Below, piece by piece: positions 34,961-46,231 of a stretch of 64,000 bases of DNA. A program made the position numbers and the translations under genes. Below the pieces are notes generated by a model. It ran no database searches. It was not told where the DNA came from and worked only from the letters and a program-made list of their open reading frames with translations. Origin of the DNA: Adiantum capillus-veneris (Eukaryota; Streptophyta; Polypodiopsida; Polypodiales; Pteridaceae); contig CM043960.1 in the NCBI GenBank assembly GCA_014529385.2, positions 28,239,396-28,303,395 of the forward strand. Reading direction: 5' to 3'. Each line of letters begins with the position of its first letter. Position 1 is the stretch's first letter.

Positions 34961-35264
34961 TAGAGAGAGTGAGAGAGAAAGAGAAAGAGAGATAGCGAGA
35001 GCGAGATCGAGAGAGAGAGAAAGAGAGATAGCGAGAGCAAGATCGAGAGAGAAAGAACGAGAGATAGGGTACGTAGAGAGAGAGAGAAATAGAGAGTGAT
35101 ATATATATATATATGGAGAGAGAGAGAATTAACTAGAGATAGCTACAAAGGTAGAGAGAGAGAGAGATAGATAGTAGATAGAGAAAGTCGGTGTAAAAGA
35201 GTTAAGTTGGCTGACCAATTGTGTGAAAAGGACAGAAACTCTCTCTATCTCTCTCTCTCTCTCT
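34961..35264. repeat. Degenerate GA-rich repeat block
   Basis: Imperfect GAGA/GATAGCGAGA units at 34961-35180, including a 30-bp unit repeated (GAGATAGCGAGAGCNAGATC). A CT run follows at 35241-35264. Confidence 0.85.
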
Positions 35265-35721
35265 CCCTCTAGAAGAAACTATGGAACTAAAAGAGGCAAA
35301 GGGGTTTTTCCCGCTACATGCATTGCCATGTACACTTGGGAGTGCACGTATGTGTCTACCCATATAGGATTTGACCAATAAAGATGATATTTTGACCCGA
35401 TGGTCCTGATCTCCGTACACCTCTGGACCGAGGTGCACTACGGAGATCGGGCAAGACTAGAGAATGCGAGGTAGTTTACATTGTGAGGAGTATATATATT
35501 AAAACAACATTCATAATCATTGTAGATGGCAACGTCATCAACTAACATGGAGGAAAATATTGCATGCTCGTGCACGCTCTGCAAGCATCAAATCCTACGC
35601 ATGCGTAGGATATGTAATGAGCATGTGCACAAGTACGGAGAGTTTGCTAGAGAAATCCTACAGAATCTACAATACGACTCCTACAGAACGGGCATTGATT
35701 TTTGCGACATAACACCTACAT

Positions 35722-35723
<2 letters not shown>

Positions 35724-35783
<60 letters not shown>
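35724..35783. repeat. (GA)n microsatellite inside transposase exon
   Basis: About 30 GA units translated as Glu-Arg repeats. The frame before (35526) and after (35791) differ, so the array breaks the gene. Confidence 0.9.
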
Positions 35784-35788
<5 letters not shown>

Positions 35789-36170
35789 TTATGCGTGAAG
35801 GTCCAACCAATATAGAGCCAAGGATGGAAGCAGAAAAGGGCTTACAGACAGAAGAGGATGGCATTGAGGAGATGCTGGATGCCTTCTTCCAGACAAGTGA
35901 GGAGAACGCTAACGATGCAGCACCAGAAGCCGTGCGCCTATCTCCTGAAGAAATGTTGAGGAAGTTGGCACGTCAACCAATCTATGAAGGCGCCAAAATA
36001 TCTGTGCTTTGTACTTGTCTGGCGTTTTTGAATCTTCAGCCAGTGTACGGGTGGTCAGATGCAAGCGTCACTGCTTTGTTTAGGTACATAATTTACAAAA
36101 GAGATTTTTCGATTGCAATGGTGACTTGCTTGGGGAGCTTTTTAATCTAATGTGGCTTAAACAGGTTGTT

Positions 36171-36404
36171 GCGGGAGAAACTTCTCCCGGCTGGCAATGA
36201 AATGCCCCCCTCCAGGCTAGACGCAAAGCAACTATTGACCTCAGTTGGCTTGGACTACAACAAGATTTATGCATGTCCAAGATTTATGCGGGAGAAACTT
36301 CTCCCGGCTGGCAATGAAATGCCCCCCTCCAGGCTAGACGCAAAGCAACTATTGACCTCAGTTGGCTTGGACTACAACAAGATTTATGCATGTCCAAATG
36401 ATTG
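36171..36404 (+). repeat. 117-bp in-frame tandem duplication in the transposase
   Basis: Unit 36171-36287 (GCGGGAGAAACTTCTCCCGG...) is repeated from 36288 with no difference seen until the copy returns to unique sequence near 36396. It encodes 39 residues twice and keeps the frame. Short GATTTATG microhomology sits at the junction. Confidence 0.95.
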
Positions 36405-37971
36405 CATTCTTTTTCGCAATGAATTCGAAGATTGTCTGTCATTTCCTAAGTGCGGAGCAATGCGCTACAAACAAGATGCGGTTGGCGAGACAGTGCCATC
36501 TAAAGTGTTGCGGCATTTCCCTGTTATTACTAGGATAAAAAGCATGTTTCGTTGTGGTTCCATTGCAAAGTTGATGCGGTGGCATTCTACGAATAGATCC
36601 ACTGGCACAACATTTAGGGTGTCCGCTGATTCAATGTCTTGGAGGCACATTGAAGATACCTGGCCACATTTTAAGAGTGAACCACGCAATTTGCGTTTGG
36701 GCATGGCAATGGATGGAGTCAATCCATTTGGCTTGAGAAGCTCGTCATGGAGCACTTGTCCTGTGTGCCTTATCAATTACAACCTCCCACCGTGGCTTGC
36801 CATCAAGAAGGGTCATTTGATATTAACCTTGATTGTACATGATAAGTTCAAGGCAAAAAACATGGATGTTTATCTAGCTCCACTAGTTGACGAGCTCCAG
36901 GAGTTATGGCATGGGATCGACATAGCAGATGCAGTTGAACCAGTAGGACAACAACATGCAAGGATCCATGCACTTCTTCTGTGGACTATGCATGATTGGC
37001 CAAGATACAAAGAAGCTTATGATAATGGTTCTTGATTTACAAAATTCTCGCTATTCGCAAGCACTTTGCCTTGGCCTGAATCATGCTTTAATATATGCAG
37101 GGCTTACAACTTCGGGATACAATGCATGCCCAATTTGCGGGCCGTCTTTGGATGTACGCTATTCTGCCTCTCTTCAAAAGACAATTTATCAAGACCACCA
37201 CCGTTATCTTCCAGATGGCCATCACTTGTGCGAAGGTCAGCTTGGTGGCGTCGAATGTCGTCCTATGCATGTACAAGAGTGGCGTCGCCGATGGGAGCAA
37301 CATGAGGGGCAACCTATTCCAAGAATGAAACGTTTGTCCATTCTCCATACGTTGCCATACTGGGGTGATCTACTAATTAACCATTTGCTGGATCCAATGC
37401 ATATATTCAAGAATGTAGGAGAGCTCCTCTGGAAGACAATCATGGGAATGAAAGACAATCGAGCCGATTTGAGATGTTTTTGTTAGATGTAAAGTGGTTC
37501 AAGGTGATTACTTCTGGTCGCAATGCAACGGCATGCAGAGATGGAAACAAGCTTGTGGAAATAGATCCTACAAAGGTTTGGACAGATGCGAGCGACACAT
37601 TTGCTCTCCCCGAACATTGCGAGCAAGTGGTCTCTGTACCGGATCCTCGAGAGCGACAATGGTGGTTTGTGGTTCAGGTTGCTCCAAGAAATAAACAAGT
37701 ATTTGAAGGGCAAGAGTTCTTAGAGAAAAGTCAGTCAGACGACGCAGATACTACTGTGACAATAGATGAGATGGACGAAGGTATGGCAGAGGAAGCTGAC
37801 AGATATACGAGGGATGACGCAGACGAGGCAGATATGACACTTGTAGATGAAGATGCAATGGATGAAGACAATCTGCCAGAACGAGTTGGGGAAGAGTTAT
37901 GTATGCAATTAGAGATAGACGATGATACGTTGCAAGATCTTATCGATGATGCCTCACTCCTCAAGGCCTAG

Positions 37972-38549
37972 GCTTGCCCGGGGGATTCACTCTATATGCA
38001 AAACGGGACGCCACCTGCGAGCGGACAACTTTGATAAAACCCCTATATACGACTCATATTAGGGAATATGACCCCCCTTTCTACGCTTATACGACAATCA
38101 ATGAAGAAAACTCTCATACCCCTATCTTACATATAAAATTTTGGTCTCACATGATCTAAATGAATAAAGCTAATCAAAGAGTGACTAGCAACGTACCTTC
38201 CCCAAAATTCATCCAAGTTCTAGTGCACAAAGTGACCAATTGTTACAAGTAATCAACACGGAGCAGTCCCCCCAACTCCCCCCCTCCCCCTTCCTCATAA
38301 ATATGTTACCCCCTCTCCCTTATTTTTGAGCTTGGGATATAAATGATTGGGGGTCTGCCCCTAACTTATACGCTTATGTAACTTGTAAAAAACCCCCCTT
38401 CCTTGCACTTACGTGGTGCGATAATTTTTCCACAGTAAATCCCCCGGGTAGGCCTGTAAGTGTTTGTGTGAAGACGATGATTTAAAATTAAGCTTAAAGT
38501 TAATTTAAAAAAAGGTATTCTGACGCTTTCTTTTACTTTCTTTGTGCAG
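37972..38549 (+). other. Intergenic/intronic CACTA sequence
   Basis: No coding text. C-rich and T-rich runs occur near 38270-38400. It ends in an intron acceptor-like TTTCTTTGTGCAG at 38537-38549. Confidence 0.5.
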
Positions 38550-38631
38550 GACTTTAGTATGGTAGACCAGTTTCTAGATCCCACTTCTATGAGTGCAAAT
38601 GCACTTACGGGCTTCGTCACACGGATGACGC

Positions 38632-39773
38632 TGTCAGGAGTTTTTTGGAGCAAGGGATTGCGCATATGTACATACCCATGCATGGTGCATCAAATAAAGG
38701 ATTGCCCATTTTCCTTAGCCAGGTGGTTATGTGGGGCCCACATGTGTACAGGTAGGACAGGGTGTACATAGTGCATCGATTTTCGCTATTACCAGTACTA
38801 CTGTGTTTTTCTACAATAATGAGGAGTTTATAGCATGTAAAACTTCTCGAGGAAGCTATCCGCGGGCCGACGACGTGAGGTAAGCAGGTGCGTCAGATGG
38901 CATCTAGTGGCGTCAGGAGGGCAAACGAGGTCAATATTTGCACGCAGATGAGGACGGACACAACGTGGGTGTTTGCTTGTGAGAATTATGCAGAAAGGTC
39001 ATCATGAGGACCTTTTTTTGGGGCCACTTCACGTGGTGGCGAGGTGCATTATTGGAAAAAAGCTGAGTGCCAGGTGTGCGAATGATGCAAAAAGGTAACA
39101 ACTATGCACTGCGAGGTCAGTTTTTGGCCTGTTCGGGGTCCATTTGAGGTCATCTAAAAGGCCAAGGGTGCCCAACTAAAAAATCTAAGTGTGGGAACTG
39201 AAAAAACTGAGAGAAGACCAGAAAAAACGTGGAGAAGAGAGGAGGAACAGCCGCAAGTGTGTTTTTGCTCATTTTGGAGCCTGTTTTGGCCGTAAACTGC
39301 TCATCCGAGGTCGGATTTGAGCACTTTGACATTGTAGACTGGGGTTTTGGGCCATTCCGGACGCGATGGCGCTGTCCATTTTGCCAAATTCCTCACTCTT
39401 TTCCTGCTGTTTTTCTGTGTAAGTTTCTCCTATGAGCGAAGTTTCTTCTCCAATTTGTGATTGTATCTGGCTTATTTTACCTACATTGTGTGAGCTGTTT
39501 GCCCCATTGGTGTTGGCCCAAGCTCATTTGTATCTAAATATCAGAAATTATCCTCTTTTGAGCTGATTTTTTTTTGGGTGTGTGTGTGTGTGTGTGTCTG
39601 TGTGGAGTGGGCAAGTGGATAATCTCTCTCCTCTCACTCCATAGGTGTGTTTCCTGTCTCGGCCAGGTGTGTTGTGTAAGCCGAGTGGTGCACCCTAGTG
39701 TGTGTGTGTATCTTCCCAAGAGTGTGTGTCGGGTCGTTATAGAGGCGCTGTGTGTGTTTTCATCCCGCTCACA
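38632..39773 (+). repeat. 5' LTR of the nested gypsy element
   Basis: Direct repeat of 46232-47371. Contains a (TG)n run at 39577-39597 and ends at CTCACA before the PBS-like site. Confidence 0.93.
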
Positions 39774-39777
39774 TTCT

Positions 39778-39800
39778 TTTGGCGTCCCCACGGAGGATCT
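39778..39800 (+). other. Primer-binding-site-like sequence
   Basis: TTTTGGCGTCCCCACGGAGG lies four bases after the LTR. It resembles the TTGGCGCC-type sites of plant gypsy elements; the priming tRNA is not identified. Confidence 0.55.
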
Positions 39801-39844
39801 TCTTCGAGTACCTTCTGCTTCGAGCTTCAAGCTTCGAGCTTTGG

Positions 39845-39962
39845 GATTACAAGTTGCAGGTTGCAGGTTGCAGATTACAGATTACAGGTTACAGGTTACA
39901 GGTTACAGGAACAGGTACAGGTACAGGTACAGGTACAGGTGATTCACACAGGTACAGGTAGC
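39845..39962. repeat. ACAGGT-type short tandem repeats in the gypsy leader
   Basis: Variants of TGCAGGT, TACAGATTACAGGT and ACAGGT repeat about fifteen times. Confidence 0.9.
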
Positions 39963-40853
39963 TGGAGTACAGTGATATACTAGCAATGATGTCACTTGCA
40001 GTTGTTGTGGGTATGCATCACTTGGTGCCTATTTAAGGGCATTGTCTGCTGAATTGTACGTTACTTGTGGAAACTGCCATTGTACGCATTTGTGGAGCCA
40101 TACTTGGTTGTATTTGGCAGTCCCAGCCATTTCTGAGACTTGGTCTAGATAGTCATTTCTGAGACTTGACTATACGCGATTTGCATTAGCCTTCGTGTGA
40201 GGGTCGATAGCGTGAGGTTTTTATTGAGCTGGGGGATTCTCAAATGTAGAGATCCTTTCGGTGATACAGGTAGCTGGAGCACCCTTTTCATGACCTCGCC
40301 ATAGGCTATGTACTAGTGAGTCCTATTTGATGCTCGGGTTCTATTGTTGACAGTTTATGCATACATATACAGTCTATACTTTTGGGTTCACACTGCTCTA
40401 CTTCTGGGGAAACTCTGCCAAAATTTTTCCAAATTATGATGGCTAGTTTTTTGGTCTTTTGAGCCATTTATGCTGTTATACTGCTGAAATTTTGGCAAAA
40501 TCAGAGGATAAGACAGGTGTGCTTTCTTGGGAGCTTCATGGTTGGCTTTAATGGATGATCAAAATGGCCCTCAATTCACTCCTTTTCATTTAACTCAAAG
40601 AATCCAGATAAATGTTCATGTGTCCAGGAAGATCTTTTTCCAGCAGCGCATAGTATTTATGTTTGGGCCAAGAAGATTGAGAGAGATCCTGGAATGTCCT
40701 TTGCCTGTTGTCATTCCGATGATTAACTATGAAAACTCATTTGATGTGCATGTGTTTGTCCTTATCTAAAGTTGAGCTCCATTGAAGTTTCTGGGAATTG
40801 GGTAGTGAAAAGTTTTGGGTTCTTGCACGTGTGTTCGAAGGGGTTCTCTAGCC

Positions 40854-42680
40854 ATGGCTTTCTCTTATCCGGAGTTTCATGGAAGAAGTGATGAAGATGT
40901 GGAGGACTTTCTGGAAAAGATGGAGGTTGCCTGCATTAGCAACCAGATTCATGACCCTGCGCAGATGTTACGCCTTCTCCAAATTTGTTTGAAGAGTGAT
41001 GCACAAGTTTGGTCTAAAGCATTTGAAGAGGAGTTGCGTGTGGATGATCCACCTGTAAGGTTGAGTTGGGACAATCTACGACATGGGTTGGAAGTGGAGT
41101 TTGTGAAGATAGAAGATCCTGACAAGGTGTGGCAAGAAGTACAGGCTTTGGTGCAAAAGGAAGGTGAGCCAGTAGATGCGTACATACGTAAGTTTTCATT
41201 GGCATGGGAGCGAATGTGCAAGGCTTTAGCACCACAGGTACCCCCGCCTGACATGATGAAGAAGGACAGGTTCTTGGCTGGTCTTTGGGAGAATATACAT
41301 TGGAGAGTGGAGCTAAAGAAGCCTAGGACATATGAGGATGCACTAGAGGTAGCAAGGAACAAAGAGTGGAAGCTGAGGAAAATGAGCCAATTAGGGGTGG
41401 AGTCTTTGCCAATGAGGTCTGAATTTCAGCCTATGGACTCTTTACAAGGTCGTATGTCAGGGGTTCATCATGAACCAGTGGTTCCTGTTACTACTCAGGC
41501 TATGCCAGCAGTGGTCACTACAGCAGTGCAAGATGATGGCCTAAGGCAAGACATGAGGCAAGTGGTTGATTTGATGAAGAATCTCAGCCTAAACATGCTA
41601 GGTCAAGTGGGAAATAATCGAGGTCGAGGGCGGTTTGCAAATCAGCCAGGAGGTGAAGAAAGGCCTAGGAATGGTGTTGGACAAAGCAATGGTAGGTTTT
41701 GGAGGCAGACGCCCACATGTTATAATTGTGGAGAGTTGGGTCACATCAGCCCGCAATGTGATAAGCCACCAAGGATGGGGGGAGACATGTATCCATTGCC
41801 AAGACAGGTGTTAACGAGGTCAAATGATTATGGCATCGAAATTAAGGGAGACGAAGGAACCAGTGGACTGACCCAGGAGGAAAAGGGGAAGACAAAAGTG
41901 CTAAGTGTAGTCACCTTGGAGAAGGCATCAAAGCTAGAGGATACATTAGTGATGCCTATTGGGAAGAGGACCACAGAGGAAAAGGAAGGAAGAAGTGCCC
42001 CAGGTCCTAGTAAGAAGAAAGGAAAGAGCCATGAAGGCGAGGATGTCAAGGCCAAGAGGAAAAGGAGAGCTCGTCGAAAGTTTCATGTTTCAGATTTTCC
42101 ACTAGGGGATGGGCAATTAAGCTATGACTTGAAGGAGGATTTGACGAGCAGGAAGGCAGATGTTACTTTTGGGCAGCTTATAGAGATGGTGCCTAAGCTA
42201 AAGCGACAATGGAAGAGGATGGTTAACCCAATGGAGAAAGAGCCAGAGAGAGGTTCAGTGAAGGTGTTGGCAATGGACGAGCTACCAGACATTTGTCCAA
42301 TAGTAGATGTGTGGCATAAAAGGAAAAATTTGGGACAAGGTTATGTGGATGGCGCAGCCCAAATATGCGTCATAACACACTCATGCGTTGAGAAGATGGG
42401 TCTCACAGTGGCTGGGGTGTCAGGTTTTCGGATCAGATTGGCAAGCCATCAAAAAGTAAAATGCTTGGGTGTTGTAAAGAGCTTAGAAGTGGAGGCATAT
42501 GATGCAAAGGCAGTGGTTGATTTTCATGTGATGCCAGCAGGGTTGGGAGCATATCCTATTATACTGGGCAGACCATGGTTACGTGCAGTGGGAGCTGTTC
42601 AAGATTGGCGACATGGTACGATTAGCCTCTATGGAAAGACAGGTACCAAGAAGCTTTATAATATGGACACAAGGAAATGA
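40854..42680 (+). CDS. Gypsy gag-protease polyprotein (open, 608 codons)
   Basis: ATG at 40854 (MAFSYPEFHGRSDEDVEDFL). The frame is also open upstream, but this ATG begins the family-like sequence. Residues about 15-170 form the retrotransposon gag (capsid) domain (LRLLQICLKSDAQVW, WDNLRHGLEVEF, GEPVDAYIRKFSLAWERM). A CCHC zinc knuckle (CYNCGELGHISPQC) lies near residue 288, for RNA packaging. After a Lys/Glu-rich linker, the protease-like domain (about 480-600) has GQGYVDGAAQICVITHSCVE, where DGAA stands in for the usual DSGA, and YPIILGRPWLRAVGAVQDW. The TGA at 42678 follows KLYNMDTRK; the same frame stays open beyond it, so the stop (CGA to TGA) may be a decay mutation rather than a natural gag end. 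Confidence 0.85.
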   Translation: MAFSYPEFHGRSDEDVEDFLEKMEVACISNQIHDPAQMLRLLQICLKSDAQVWSKAFEEELRVDDPPVRLSWDNLRHGLEVEFVKIEDPDKVWQEVQALVQKEGEPVDAYIRKFSLAWERMCKALAPQVPPPDMMKKDRFLAGLWENIHWRVELKKPRTYEDALEVARNKEWKLRKMSQLGVESLPMRSEFQPMDSLQGRMSGVHHEPVVPVTTQAMPAVVTTAVQDDGLRQDMRQVVDLMKNLSLNMLGQVGNNRGRGRFANQPGGEERPRNGVGQSNGRFWRQTPTCYNCGELGHISPQCDKPPRMGGDMYPLPRQVLTRSNDYGIEIKGDEGTSGLTQEEKGKTKVLSVVTLEKASKLEDTLVMPIGKRTTEEKEGRSAPGPSKKKGKSHEGEDVKAKRKRRARRKFHVSDFPLGDGQLSYDLKEDLTSRKADVTFGQLIEMVPKLKRQWKRMVNPMEKEPERGSVKVLAMDELPDICPIVDVWHKRKNLGQGYVDGAAQICVITHSCVEKMGLTVAGVSGFRIRLASHQKVKCLGVVKSLEVEAYDAKAVVDFHVMPAGLGAYPIILGRPWLRAVGAVQDWRHGTISLYGKTGTKKLYNMDTRK

Positions 42681-45600
42681 TTAGAGGAGCTTTATGAAGA
42701 TGAGGATGAGTCTAGTGATGAAGACTCTTCCATGGTGACAGATGAGGACAGTGATAGCACTACCAGCAGTGATGAGGATGCTGATGTTGCATTTCTTTTG
42801 ATGGACAAAGAAATCCAGGAGATTGGTTTAGTTGCATTTGCGAATGAGGTTGAAGATGAAAGTGAAGGGCCTTATGAAGTGATTGAAGGGCTGATGCAAA
42901 CCAAGGTTGAGTTGTCAAAGAAGCAGGAATTAATGACGCAAATGATTAGTGGAGACTCTCAGCTATGGAGAAGGATATATTTTTGCATATGCTGGCTAGT
43001 TTTCCTGATTTGTTCATTACTTCATATGAAGAGATCAGAGGGTTCAAGGGTGAAGAGATGCATATAGAGCTGAAAGAAGGTGCTAAGCCAGTGCGGCAAA
43101 GGCTAAGAAGGATGGGTCAAGAGCAAATGGAAGCCTTGCGGGTAGAGGTGGACAAGTTATTGAAGGCACGGTTCATAGTTCCAGTGGAGACCACAGAATG
43201 GGTGAGTCCAGTTGTAGTCAGTCCAAAGAAGGATGGGAAGTGGAGGATTTGTGTAGATTTTAAACCCTTAAATGCATCCACTAATAAGAACCCATATCCT
43301 CTTCCATTCATCGATCAGATCTTGGATTCAGTGGCAGGTTATGAGAGGTACAGTGTGTGTGATGGTTTTTCAGGTTATTTTCAATTGAAGATTGCTCTTA
43401 AAGACCGCACAAAGACAACTTTCATTACACCATGGGGCTGCTATTGCTACACAGTGTTGTCGTTTGGGTTGTCAAATGGACCATCTTTCTATCAAGAGAG
43501 AGCGAATTGGGTGTTGGAACCATTCATTGGTAGTTGTGTTAAAGCTTTTATGGATGACTTCTGTGTTTATAGCAGTAGGGCTGAACACCATGAGAAGCTA
43601 CATATGGTATTGGCTCGATATGATGAATGTGGAGGACAACTAAATCCAAAGAAATGTCATCTAGCACAGCCAAGGGTGAAGTTATTGGGCCACATGGTGT
43701 CAGAAAATGGCATTGAGGCTGATCCAGACAAGGTTAGTCTATTATTCTTCTTCCATCACCTACGAGTACGAAGCAATTGGCAACCTTTATACACAAAGTG
43801 AAGTACATGGCAAGGTTTATTCCATTGTCTTCTCAGATTCTTTATCCATTACAACAAGTGGCAAAGCATGATCCATTGCAATGGGATGATAAGTGTGAAG
43901 AAGTGTTTCAAGAGGTAAAAGAGGTGTTAGGGGGGTTGTCAGCCATGCAGGCTCCTGATTGGGAGAAAGTTTTTTATGTAAATCCATCAGTAGGGGATGA
44001 TGCCATTGGAGCCATGCTATTGCAAAAGGGGAAGGGCAGCCATTATATGAGGCCAGTGTATTGTGCAAGCCGAGTGAAGTTGGTAGCGGAGAGAAAGTTA
44101 TCGGAAGTAGAGCTAGTGATGGCCAGTGTAATATTTGCTTGTCGATGATCTCGTCATTACTTGCTACCACGGCCTTTTGTTTTCTTGACGAGTTATGCCT
44201 TTTTGCCACAGTTAATTAATGGTATTAACATGTCAAATGTGGTGAAGAAATGGGTAATTGAGCTGCAAGAGTTTGAGTTCTCTTTTCTAGTGGAAGATAG
44301 TACAAGGGCTACCCTAGCTGATTTGTTGACCTACAAGGAGAATCCCCTTATTGTTAAGGAAGAGGTGGTGAGAAAGGTAGTTGAAGAAGTGCCACAGATC
44401 AGCAATGCACATGTGTTGTTCTTTGATGGTTCATACAGAAAGAGCCACGATGCAGCTTCAGGGGGTATAGCACTTTATGATCCAGAGGGGAAGCTAGTAT
44501 GCAAGAGAGGGTTCAAATTGGATGCTCATAGTAACAATGAGGCTGAATATGCTACATTGGAAGCCGGATTACACATTTGTTTGAAGCATGGGGTTCGAAG
44601 GTTGAGCATAAAAGGTGATGCCTTGTTAGTGGTGAAGCAAGTGCTGGGTGTGTGGAAGAGCAAGAACACCTCATTGAAGGAAATGTGCTTTAGAATTAAA
44701 GGCCTGTTAAAAAAGTTTGAAGCATGGAGTATCAGACACATTGAACGTGCTCTAAATGGAGAGGCACATGAAGCAGCTCAAGGCATGATTGGGGAGCTAT
44801 TTGTGTTGAGGACCACTTTACCTCTTTATCATGGCCGGGAAAGTTTGGCTCAAGAAGAGGAGTTTTTGCTAACAGGAATCATTCCAAAGGAGATTCAGAA
44901 GTCTAAGAAGTATGGCTTTGTGCGTAGAGCATACAGGTACAAATTGATTGGTGATGTCTTATACATGAAAGGGGCTGATCTCGTGTTGAGACGTGTACCT
45001 TGGCGGGAGGAGCTTTACAGAGTGTTGGAAGAGAATCACGAAGGCGCATGTGGTGGCCATTTTGCTCTAAAGATCACCTTGCATAAGATTTTGCAAGAGG
45101 GGTATGTATGGCCTAGTTTGCACAAGGATGTTCACCATTGGTGTAGGTCTTGCAATAGGTGTCAAGCATTTGGGAAGAGAGTGTTGAAGCTAGAGCTACG
45201 AAAAACCATTATGGCGTTTGATGTGTTTGAAAAGTGGGGAATTGATGCAATAGGCCCGTTACCTATCACAAGCAGGGGCAAAAGCTATATTTTGACGGCA
45301 GTGGACTATCTCTCTAGGTGGGTAGAGGCTATAGCAGTAAAACAGATCACTGCAAAGGATGTGGCAAAATTTGTGTATGATGAAATATGTTGCAAGTTTG
45401 GGGTGCCACTGGAGTTACTTTCAGATAAGGGGCCTGGCTTTAGAGTTAAACTGCTAGATTTTTTATGTGCAAAGATGAAGATTAGGCACCAGCATACCAC
45501 TCCTTATTACCCGCAGTGTAATGGCTTGAATGAAAGATTCAATGGTGAGTTGGTACAGATTCTTTCGAAAGTGACAGAGCACCAAGGAAAGAATTGGGAT

Positions 45601-46203
45601 TTGGAATTGCCTAGTGCATTATGGGCTTACCGTACTTCGGTAAAGACAGGTACAGGGTTTACTCCATTTCATTTGGTGTATGGAAAGGAAGCACTATTGC
45701 CTGTGGAGGTAGAGTTGCCTGCGGTCAAGATGTTAGAGAAGTTGCTTGGGCCGCCTAGTGATGCATTCAAAGAGAGGCTCTTGCAGTTACAAGAGGTCCA
45801 GTTGGATAGGATGAGCGCATTGGAGCATTATGGGCAGATGCAGGATAAGGCTTTGACAAAGATAAATGAAAAGTTCAAAAGTAAGGGTATCAAGCAACAT
45901 GACTTGGTTTTGCGCTACAACAGTAAGCTGGACAACACCTTCCAAAAGAAGTTTCAAATTAAGTGGGAAGGCCCTTTCAAGGTAGTAGAGTGTTTTCCAA
46001 ATGGCACATATCAGCTGGCTAACCTGGATGGTGTTCTACATAAGTCAAGGGTAAATGGATTGCGTCTTAAATTGTATCATGCTAGATTGATGATGGTGGA
46101 GCAAGATGAGTTGTCGGTGGAGCAAGAAATGTTGGTGAAGGATGAGGAGACTTGTCATGCGGCGAGTCTCATATCTCTCTTTGCTGCTGCTGATCATGAA
46201 TGA
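42681..46203 (+). pseudogene. Gypsy pol: RT, RNase H, second RNase H, integrase (broken)
   Basis: An acidic linker (42732-42950) continues the gag frame. After a shift near 42960 comes the reverse transcriptase with WVSPVVVSPKKDGKWRICVD, FKPLNASTNKNPYPLP, CDGFSGYFQL and the catalytic FMDDFCVYS box. A second shift near 43777 leads to the RT-linked RNase H (VFYVNPSVGDDAIGAMLLQK, RKLSEVELVMASVIFAC). TGA 44146 (CGA to TGA) interrupts it. The second RNase H (VLFFDGSYRKSHDAASGGIA, SNNEAEYATLEAGL) and integrase follow intact to TGA at 46203: HHWCRSCNRCQAFGKR, WGIDAIGPLPITSRGKSYIL, PQCNGLNERFNGELVQ, and a C-terminal IKWEGPFKVVECFPNGTYQL module. Dual RNase H marks the Tat lineage. The stop and two frameshifts should prevent autonomous activity. 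Confidence 0.9.
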
Positions 46204-46231
46204 TCTAGCAGGCTAGGGGATGGGCAAATTA

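Larger units (their letters stand above)
35526..37971 (+). pseudogene. CACTA TNP2-type transposase, broken
   Basis: It begins ATG at 35526 with a Cys/His motif typical of TNP2 N-termini (CSCTLCKHQILRMRRICNEH, then VHKYGEF). A (GA)n array at 35724-35783 lies inside the coding sequence and shifts the frame. The next exon (35791-36083) has EEMLDAFFQTSEENAND and YGWSDASVTALFR. An 81-bp intron (36084-36164) leads to LLREKLLPAGNEMPPSRLDA and YNKIYACPNDCILFRNEF (DUF4216-upstream/TNP2 core), then MSWRHIEDTWPHFKSEPRNL, RLGMAMDGVNPFG and WTMHDWPRY. A second intron (37028-37100) precedes GYNACPICG and LLDPMHIFKNVGELLWKTIM. At about 37476 the text jumps directly to the C-terminal FLLDVKWFKV, so most of the middle-to-late region is deleted. 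An acidic tail ends at TAG 37971. A perfect 117-bp in-frame duplication lies within it. Confidence 0.88.

Noticed and set aside
35425-35445. GTGCACTACGGAG as possible CACTA left terminus
   Set aside because: It does not continue as CACTACAACAAAAAAA to match the right end at 49271, and lacks the subterminal CG-rich repeats.
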